From the NCBI RefSeq assembly GCF_932526225.1, contig NC_064034.1:20859747-20923746 (forward strand): a DNA stretch of 64,000 nt. Reading direction: 5' to 3'. Position numbers and translations under genes: made by a program. Below the pieces are notes generated by a model. The model was given only the letters and a program-made list of their open reading frames with translations, did no database searches and was not told where the DNA came from. The DNA comes from Nematostella vectensis. Taxonomy: Eukaryota > Cnidaria > Anthozoa > Actiniaria > Edwardsiidae. This document shows positions 56,401 to 61,123 of the stretch, piece after piece. Position 1 is the stretch's first letter; each line of letters begins with the position of its first letter.

Positions 56401-58163
56401 TTCTATGGCTAACGCTCGAAAGTACAGCAAAACTACTCCGTTTTCACAGAGGCGTAAAACATGCCATTTCATCCTAGTGTTTATTTCCCTTCTTTAATAC
56501 TTATATAATTTTGTCAAGCGCTTAGAAAGTAAGCAATAGGCGTTATACCAATGTTTGATGTATCGTTATTTTTGGTTTGGCCATATATGGTAATGCAAAA
56601 CGCGCGCGCCACAGGAAGCCCTTCAAGACTGTAGGGGAAAGCCCCGTGCGAATAATTAACCTCGAGAAATAGCGTCATCGTCCCAGAGGGGACGATAATT
56701 AGATACGGAAGTTGAAGCTTGTCTCGGTTAAACAATCACACAAAACTTTCTAATCATTGCTATTCTAAATCTAAATATATAAAAGCTATTGAATCGTAAG
56801 GTGAGAGTAGAAAGTAAATTATTCCTACAGAACAAAAGACTTCAAGAACAGTCTGATAGCATTGCTATAAGCAAAAAGGATACAACCTTAATGAAACAAA
56901 AAGCTGACGCTGAGTCGTCATTCTATATGTATATACACAAAAAAAGCAAAATGCTTTCACGTTTTGTCTGGGAGGAGAAAATTTAATCGATGTTAAATGC
57001 ACAAGGCTAAACCTCGTACGAGTGGGTTGAAGTATTTTCGAAAGTTTTCCTTGGTTTTAAAGGACAAAATGTTATGTGAAGTTTTTCGCTTGATAATCGA
57101 AAAAAAGCTGGATAGCTCGTGATAAGCCCGTGTTAACTTTGCTAAGTCACAAACTAAGACAAAATAAACAAAACCAGTTCCTTGGAAATTACTCTTTTCT
57201 GTGTTATCATCTAAAATTGAGTAATCAGTACATGGTACCATGTCCAGTAAAGAAGGTTTCCCATTTGTTGTTAAATCATTAATTCGTATGCAACTCGCCC
57301 AAAAATATCGAGTGGTAAATAGTCAAACCTAAAGATAACAAGTTGTAGTCAATTGGCCAATGGATCAATAAAGATTGCGATTCTTGAAAACACACAAATA
57401 AAGTGTGGTGACAACAATGTGTGAACAACTATTTTGGGCTGCTCTAGAACTGGAATAATTTACACTAATATTTATTCGATGATACAACATTACGCCTTAG
57501 GCGAACTGCCTAAATTAACCTTAAACGAAGCAAAAAAAGTGTATGCCGTGTCTTTCATGTTTTTATAAAGGAGAGGAGAGCAGAGGAATTGTCAAGGGTT
57601 GTGTTTAACGCCTTCAAACCAAACTTGTTGCGAAATCATTAATAGTTTGTGTCAAGTTTACTGATACAACAAAACATTCAATTAACGAGATTATTAGAAC
57701 TTTCTAAATGGTTCACTTAGGTTGCATCTTGCTACTAGTTGTGTATATGAACGCGTATTTAGGGTGCCAGGAATCGTTAAACTTTACCTTCATAATGCAA
57801 CGAAGCAGGGTCTTGCGCCGTTCTCTGATCAGTCCATGCTTTAATAACTTTAAGTTTTCTACCTGCCCACTCCTGGCGAACTCGCGAGGCCAACACGTCG
57901 AGTTTACTTTTTGCCCTTGCAGTCGTTCGACGACAATCATCATTTTCAAACACTACTTCAGTGTCTGCATTGCGCACTAAGATCTTCCGAAATCGCGCAG
58001 AATTCCTTAGAATGACGTCCCGAATTCCTCCGCAGACTGATACCTCTGTCTTGGAGTACGGGTAGCTCGAACCTTGCGAAAGTGAACTTGGTAGAGCCAC
58101 AGCTAAGGTTCCGAAAGAAGCCACGCAGAGCTGTAGAATTAGCGCTATGGCGAGAAGACCCAT
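29034..58163 (-). CDS. hedgling: hedgling: Hedge-VWA-cadherin-Ig-EGF-TM-SH2 giant cadherin, 34 exons, about 3,452 aa
   Basis: Cell-surface cadherin with a Hedgehog-like signal domain at its N-terminus, lacking the Hint/Hog autoprocessing part. Exons (5' to 3'): 58163-57788, 55440-55300, 54692-54394, 53057-52790, 51894-51769, 51264-51137, 50928-50771, 50127-49229, 49022-48702, 48337-48223, 47514-47340, 46886-46787, 46439-46125, 45901-45288, 44606-44311, 43881-43644, 42979-42382, 41504-40593, 40433-39375, 38637-38014, 36905-36673, 36496-36408, 36230-36110, 35942-35747, 35362-35093, 34591-34518, 33825-33621, 33223-32922, 32491-32229, 31460-31324, 30968-30948, 30538-30442, 30009-29769, 29381-29034. 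Every junction agrees in phase and the coding sum is 10,359 nt. The start is ATG 58163, giving signal peptide MGLLAIALILQLCVASFG. Domain order: Hedge ~45-170, VWA ~180-355, PPC-like ~365-490, ~22 cadherins ~500-2694, Ig ~2700-2890, EGF ~2930-3020, TM ~3232-3252, SH2 ~3343-3440. A GC donor ends exon 11. The reconstruction is by eye; small exons could still be missed. Confidence 0.92.
30600..30890. repeat. about 44-bp tandem repeat, 6 copies
   Basis: Units share CTGTCACGCAACGCGCTCTG, then a variable stretch ending CGCAGTCACC. It lies in the hedgling intron between exons 31 and 32. Divergence among copies is high. Confidence 0.75.
31554..31975. mobile_element. MITE-like element with about 25-bp TIRs in hedgling intron 29
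   Basis: AGAGCCTCCAGACTTCTCTC near 31554 is mirrored by the inverse of GTCTGGAGGCTCTGG near 31961-31975, with further similarity (GTCCAGNG). The ~420-bp interior has no coding signal. The target-site duplication is not clear. Confidence 0.5.
32922..34591 (-). CDS. hedgling: hedgling exons 26-28: linker and two EGF domains
   Basis: Exon 26 (34591-34518) codes LEVSVSNSNRAKKCNIFD. Exon 27 (33825-33621) continues AALVKAIEAK and holds the first EGF domain (CNSNPCMHGGVC, CLCPQGWYGDNC). Exon 28 (33223-32922) holds the second (DPCFNNGTC, CTCRPGSTGKQC), followed by a further Cys-rich stretch CAKSNCTADELC. The acceptor of exon 27 is repeated five times in the preceding intron. Confidence 0.85.
33786..34135. 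repeat. about 75-bp tandem array copying the exon 27 acceptor of hedgling (5 copies)
   Basis: GCAGCCTAGGGAAG recurs at about 33821, 33896, 33970, 34046 and 34119 (the last as CCTGGGG). On the gene strand each copy reads CTTCCCTAG|GCTGCTCTCG, the real 3' splice site, plus about 35 exon bases. All copies are potential acceptors. Spacings of 73-76 bp mean most upstream choices would change the frame. Confidence 0.85.
34800..35100. repeat. 67-bp tandem array copying the exon 25 donor of hedgling
   Basis: ACCGTATAC recurs at about 35091, 35024, 34957 and 34890, followed by degenerate copies. On the gene strand each unit reads GCCACGCTC.AAGTATACG|GTAAAGC, the last exon bases and 5' splice site of the second Ig exon. 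67 is not a multiple of three. Confidence 0.85.
35093..36230 (-). CDS. hedgling: hedgling exons 23-25: two Ig domains
   Basis: Exon 23 (36230-36110) codes SVSCEAMVFSITEDG and the start of the first Ig region. Exon 24 (35942-35747) supplies LKCSAKG, YRWMRNG and EDAGVYACLA. Exon 25 (35362-35093) is a second Ig domain with LECRASG, YRWFKNN and SPYYCQASN. Intron 24 is 384 nt (128 codons), starts and ends in phase 1 and has no in-frame stop, so it could be retained and translated. Confidence 0.88.
35441..35790. repeat. 99-bp in-frame tandem array of the Ig exon 24 end, with 4 donors
   Basis: AAGGCTTACC starts at 35441, 35540, 35639 and 35738, exactly 99 bp apart. On the gene strand each unit repeats the last ~20 codons of exon 24 (TSEAGLIQSSAATLIVN), the donor AATG|GTAAGCC and a short former-intron piece (GKPSRSSPPIPYACLD). 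The possible exon ends 35747, 35648, 35549 and 35450 all keep the frame and would add 0, 33, 66 or 99 residues. Confidence 0.92.
36408..50127 (-). CDS. hedgling: hedgling exons 8-22: about 22 cadherin repeats
   Basis: Each repeat is about 105 residues, with LDRE, DxGxP and the calcium-binding linker DxNDNxPxF. I count 21 such linkers, for example DVKDENDNAPEF, LDVNDNRPVF, VDDVNDNPPQF, ADENDNSPIF, LDENDNSPKF and TDVNDNAPSF. Variants are LDVNEPPRF (exon 8), EDVNDHSPVF (exon 13), INLNDITPAF (exon 19) and IDEDDNCPRF (exon 20), where calcium contacts may be weaker. Large exons (8, 14, 17-20) hold several repeats. Exon borders often fall after a TG in phase 1. Calcium-stiffened cadherin rods of this length would hold the Hedge/VWA head far from the membrane. 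Confidence 0.92.
38700..39100. repeat. about 60-bp tandem repeat, 6-7 copies
   Basis: Units combine CATCCCCTCAACATAATA, GACCAGATAAAACACACAC and a CCTCCCCTCC tract. It lies in hedgling intron 19 (38638-39374) and does not touch a splice site. Confidence 0.85.
41687..42304. mobile_element. MITE copy (family with CCGGAAGT-bearing TIRs) interrupted by an insertion
   Basis: The left end CGTCACCAGTTTACTTCCGG (tandemly doubled at the CCAGTTTACTTCCGG block) and the right part TTCTTTTGTCGGTTGAGG match the copies at 47027 and 58965. About 370 bp of unrelated sequence (around 41820-42190) sits in the middle. It lies in hedgling intron 17. Confidence 0.65.
46670..46770. repeat. short tandem repeat near exon 12 of hedgling
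   Basis: About four copies of a 26-bp unit, CATGGACACGCCCTGATG, in the intron just before (on plus coordinates) exon 12. Confidence 0.6.
47027..47246 (-). mobile_element. 220-bp MITE copy in hedgling intron 11
   Basis: The ends are TTAAAGCGCCATTGCCGTCA, then GTTTACTTCCGG, and (inverse) GTAAACTAGTGACGC. The body contains GAAACCTCAACCGAC and ATTTTTCGCGTTTTCCGT, which match in reverse the copy at 58965-59200. No coding capacity. Confidence 0.75.
47690..48015. repeat. 32-bp tandem repeat, about 10 copies
   Basis: The unit is ACGTTCACGTAACCGTCACG followed by ACACGATATTGAC. It lies in hedgling intron 10. The unit is rich in ACGT and CACG palindromic cores. Confidence 0.9.
48590..48745. repeat. 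44-bp tandem array copying the exon 9 donor of hedgling
   Basis: AGTAACTCAC recurs at 48604, 48648 and 48692. On the gene strand each copy holds GTTACAGCGTCTGACA and GATAA.GGTGAGTTAC, the end of the cadherin exon plus its 5' splice site, with a degenerate fourth copy. The functional donor is at 48701. Confidence 0.85.
50249..50390. repeat. 17-bp tandem repeat, about 8 copies
   Basis: The unit is ACCCTGTGGTTGGGGTA with small variants. It lies in hedgling intron 7. Confidence 0.9.
50456..50810. repeat. about 125-bp array derived from the exon 7 end of hedgling
   Basis: Three diverged units carry GGAGGTCACACTTAATGACA, ATAATGTTTTGCATTACTTA, GGCATGGCG and CACACTGTGTGACATG. The first block corresponds to the real exon end around 50771-50815 (TTGGGGCTCACACTGGATGAC). 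One copy (near 50455) still has GACTTACTTCG, the donor GTAAGTC on the gene strand. Confidence 0.65.
50771..51894 (-). CDS. hedgling: hedgling exons 5-7: PPC-like domain between VWA and cadherins
   Basis: Exons 51894-51769, 51264-51137 and 50928-50771 read IRACDDTISTVEAGSFLYF, ISVEVKDISG, then VSHLYVSLSSKNPGPLD, then LVFVAVQGQHSSNSFKLSMW. The order of an aromatic beta strand, D(V/I)SG, LYVS..NP and VFVAVQG resembles bacterial-type pre-peptidase C-terminal (PPC) beta-sandwich domains. Identification is by motif only. The middle exon is needed to keep phase (1 to 0). Confidence 0.6.
52165..52800. repeat. about 32-bp array (roughly 18 copies) copying the exon 4 donor of hedgling
   Basis: Units read CCATGATGAACTCACCGTCC then TCTACCCCC. 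On the gene strand this gives GACG|GTGAGTTCATCATGG, identical to the donor that ends the second VWA exon at 52790. The array starts at that donor and runs about 620 bp into the intron. The G-rich spacer is variable in length. Confidence 0.92.
52790..54692 (-). CDS. hedgling: hedgling exons 3-4: von Willebrand A domain
   Basis: Exon 54692-54394 reads VDLVFILDTSGSVGSYNFEK to SGWTYTADALDLAG. Exon 53057-52790 reads IPKIAVLLTDGYSNG, GVNVFCVGIGN and ENFNDLNSWVD. All parts of the metal-ion-dependent adhesion site are present: DTSGS, the Thr of WTYTADAL and the Asp of LTDG. A metal-dependent ligand-binding role is expected from the family. The intron between them is filled by the CACGTG-bearing repeat. 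Confidence 0.92.
53185..54312. repeat. about 57-bp minisatellite, roughly 20 copies, with CACGTG in most units
   Basis: The unit is CTAACATCACGTGACAAATG, then CGCAGAAGTCTAGCATCAC, then ATGACAAGTGCGCAAGAG. TCACGTGA (a palindromic E-box) is present in most units; CGCTATCTAACATC marks a variant. It fills hedgling intron 3 without touching the splice sites. Confidence 0.92.
55300..58163 (-). CDS. hedgling: hedgling exons 1-2: signal peptide and Hedge domain
   Basis: Exon 58163-57788 codes the signal peptide and the first part of the Hedge domain (KLDVLASRVRQEW, KLKVIKAWTDQ, SLHYEG). Exon 55440-55300 codes the rest (RALRLQLDNNDRS, LALASGFDWVSY, YIHASV). The junction falls inside HYEG|RA, as expected from Hedgehog proteins. 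Of the three zinc ligands of Hedgehog, both His appear kept (LHYEG, YIHASV) but the Asp of GRAVDI is replaced (GRALRL). The Glu of VTEGWDED is Lys (VIKAWTDQ). No Hint domain follows. Confidence 0.9.
56065..56205. repeat. short tandem repeat, unit about 20-32 bp
   Basis: Repeats of ATAATCCTGATCCGATCCCC in hedgling intron 1, with half-unit variants (ATACCCGATCCCCGATAATC). Confidence 0.85.
56225..56420 (+). mobile_element. second tRNA-derived SINE-like element
   Basis: Box A TGGCTCAGTGTG at 56232-56243 and box B GGGTTCGTTCCCC at 56286-56298, followed by a body unlike that of the SINE at 11737. The tRNA fold is degraded (no clean acceptor stem), so it is not a functional tRNA gene. Confidence 0.5.
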
Positions 58164-58964
58164 ATTGCCTCTGAGCAAATAAAACAATGTCAGTCTTCAC
58201 CAAGGACTTGGTCAGACGAGGAACTTCGCTTTGATTACTCCCCCTTTCTTTTACAAGTTCATAACCGGTACTCTTTCTCTCTTGTAACCTTTTTAGGCAT
58301 CAAGCAAGTCAGTCATGCAGGGACTTGTTTGAACTTTAGCATCTTTCGGGACATGAAACACGAGACATTTGTCACACAATTACCCTACGGCCGACATCAG
58401 AAGTTTTGACAAGTGATCTATAAGCCGTAACCCTTTTGAACCACATTTTAAGATTTAAAGGATTACATCTACTTTTCGCATGAGAGAAGGGAAGCTGAAA
58501 TACTTTGGATAAGAAACTTTCTCAAATAAGGCGCTATAGCACAAGGAAATAAACACTGGCTCTGCCCACTTCCGGTTTTACCCAAACTAGCGATTGACGT
58601 ATGAACCCCCGTTTCGAAGTTAAACAAACTCCCTCGCAAAACTTCGCCTTACCTTTAAGAGCTATGTGCCGCACTGTTCCTCGATCCTCGTGTGATTTTA
58701 GCAAGAAATCGCTGCCGTATGAGGAGTGTCCGATTTTAAAAAGGCTAATGGCTTAGGGAGACTCGGAGGAGTTTATTTAAGTGTATAATAACAATAGATT
58801 ATTCCATATAAGGCGCGCGATAACAACGCAAGCGATCGTACTTATTGCCCCAACAGAAGTGATGCTTTCCTGAAGACCGAATAAAAACATTTGTCACTTA
58901 ACGAGTTATCAGAATTCTATCATAACATAATCAGTGAATTATGTCAAATACTCCTAGGGCTTAC

Positions 58965-59200
58965 TTAAAGCCGCATTGTCACCAGTTTACTTCCGGTCGA
59001 TTACGTAACAAATCTCCGATGATTTTTAACGGAAAACGCGAAAAAATATTTTAAAATATTGAAAGCAGTGTGTCTATTGGAAGTTTCTATGAGGTTGTGA
59101 TTGATAATTAAGAACGGATGGCCTGTTATATATCTCGGATTAAAATAGATTCTTTTGTCTTTTAACGGTTGAGGTTTCCGTCGGACCTTCGGAAGTAAAC
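58965..59200 (+). mobile_element. MITE copy upstream of hedgling
   Basis: Starts TTAAAGCCGCATTGTCACC, then AGTTTACTTCCGG, and ends near TTCGGAAGTAAAC. The body (AACGGAAAACGCGAAAAA, TTCTTTTGTCTTTTAACGG) matches the copies in hedgling introns 11 and 17. ACTTCCGG in the TIRs contains an ETS core. Confidence 0.75.
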
Positions 59201-59559
59201 ACAAAACATCATAAAAGACTATCAACCTGGAAAATAAAGAGCAATATCAACAACTGCAAAAGACTTCCTCTGCACAACTTCAAGCTGGGATGAAATATTC
59301 CGGACAAAAATAAATATCCCTAGGAGCATCGTTTACTGTCTTCATTATTCAAGATATAGGTGTATATAAGAGGGTGCCGCACCCTGGCAACACTCTGATG
59401 GGGCCTTCAAGTTCATATAAAATAATGAACTCACACACTGTTATTCCTTGTAGGTACACGCTCTCCTCTACATACCCGAGACACCAAGTATGTTTAAGAT
59501 CTTAGGTATCCTACACAGCCTTATCCAAAAGTATCCTTTTTCATGAACACATTTCCGCG

Positions 59560-59672
59560 GGGCACGCGCGTGTGCACATGTGTTCCGCGCGTGTGTACAT
59601 GTGTTCCGCGCGTGTGTACATGTGTTCCGCGCGTGTGTACATGTGTTCCGCGCGTGTGTACATGTGTTCCGC
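59560..59672. repeat. 21-bp tandem repeat, 5 copies, alternating purine-pyrimidine
   Basis: The unit is TGTTCCGCGCGTGTGTACA. Each copy contains GCGCGTGTGTACATGTG, 17 strictly alternating purine-pyrimidine bases, which favours Z-DNA. The unit length keeps both strands open, which creates spurious frames. Confidence 0.9.
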
Positions 59673-60591
59673 TTCTTTTTTGTTGGAACTCTCACAGAAT
59701 AAGCTGACATATCTCCTCTCCTTATTCCCTGTCTTTAGTGGCGGAAAGAGAAATATTAAAGTAGCAAAGTTAAATGGTAATAAAATAAGTACAAGAATTT
59801 TATTTTGTTTATTTTAATAAACAAAAAAAATGGATTGATTCTCTGCACACTCAAAATTGAAAATCTAAATTTCTAGGTCCATTATAAAACCGTATTTATC
59901 ATTAATGAGGTGTTTCCTCATTTAGAAAGCAAAATATATACCGGCAACCAAAGAGAACATAAGAAGTTAAGTTTTGTTAAGATCCGTGGGGTCTCTCATC
60001 AAAACAGACGGGTGTGTTAGCCCTAAAGGATGGCAGTTTGGGTGTGGTCAACAGCATTCAGGTGTCCTTAATTGCCGTCCCTAAGACGACATCATCGAGC
60101 GCATCTCTCTTACTTTATACATGCCCAGTTGTTATTTGGATTGGTCCACTAGCGTGGGACCCCCTAGGGATAGCACAGGCGAAAAAGAATTGAACTATCA
60201 CTAAGGGATAGCAGGTAGTAGAAGATTATCCTCGTCTAATTTTATGGAGAGCTCCCCCCCCCGTCAGACAGCTACAATTATTATACCCCCCCGTTTTTGC
60301 TCTAGTTGGCATATAGTGAAAGCACTCGTTAGGGGTGTTTTTTTTTTATCTTTTATTCCGATCTCGTTTCACTACTTACAAAAAGAAATGCCTCTGCTTT
60401 TATGGTTTGTACAATGCATAGTTATGGATTATTCTTTCTCAGTATCTAAAACGATACATTATTATAATTGTATACACACGAAAAAGAATATTATTTTATT
60501 TCCATGTAAGTGCAGAACTGGGTTAAAAGTGGCTGAACAGGGGTACATGTCGCTCTGAAATATTGTACACGACTAAAAGCCATGATAAGCG

Positions 60592-60814
60592 GGGCAATTT
60601 TCCTGCAACTTGCAATGCAACAATGACAAATTAAAAAGATTCAGGTTGCAGGGAGATAATATACGGTGCAATTTTTCACGCAATATTTAAAGAAGTAGAA
60701 GAGTAAAAACACGCAACAAAAACTTACATTGCAAATAGGGAATGTTACACAGGTAACTTTCTTGCAACTCTCAACACAACAAAAATTACGTTGCAAGTTG
60801 CTGGAAAAATTGCC
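60592..60814. mobile_element. about 220-bp MITE-like element
   Basis: The left end GGGCAATTTTCCTGCAACTT, then GCAATGCAAC, mirrors the right end GTTGCAAGTTGCTGGAAAAA, then TTGCC, with about 23 of 26 matching. The interior is AT-rich without coding capacity. Confidence 0.6.
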
Positions 60815-60937
60815 TCTTGTCGTAACATGTAACACAAGTTCAGCCAGGCCTTAGTACAAGAAATAGCATTTGATACTGTAGATTCATTAACCAAAATGGT
60901 TACAACAATATATATTTACAAAATCTTTGTAATCTTT

Positions 60938-61002
60938 GTTTATCGAGGGTAGCATATTAAACCGAATATACAGTTTTCTAACATATGGCCCTCGGTTAGT
61001 AA
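60938..61002 (-). mobile_element. 3' fragment of the SINE seen at 11737
   Basis: TTTATCGAGGGTAGCATATT and TCTAACATATGGCCCTCGG, then TTAGTAA, match the inverse of the SINE 3' block at about 12029-12105. 5'-truncated. Confidence 0.75.
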
Positions 61003-61123
61003 GCAGGGATCATACATATAAAAATGAACAGTCATAGTAATCAAAGCAATATTAGCTAATGGATGATAACTAGAAAATGTGTCGATTATTTACATAAGTA
61101 TAGAATATTTATCTTCATCTATT

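Larger units (their letters stand above)
58164..61123. other. hedgling upstream / ETS downstream intergenic region
   Basis: No gene is recognised between the hedgling ATG and the ETS stop codon. The region holds a MITE, a 21-bp repeat, a second MITE and a SINE fragment (listed separately). I see no convincing TATA box upstream of hedgling. Confidence 0.5.

Noticed and set aside
55300-58163. A true hedgehog ligand gene
   Set aside because: The Hedge domain is followed by VWA and cadherin exons in phase, with no Hint/Hog autoprocessing domain.
59468-59817. Frames encoding MCSARVY or NTCTHAR repeats
   Set aside because: Artefacts of the 21-bp repeat, open on both strands.
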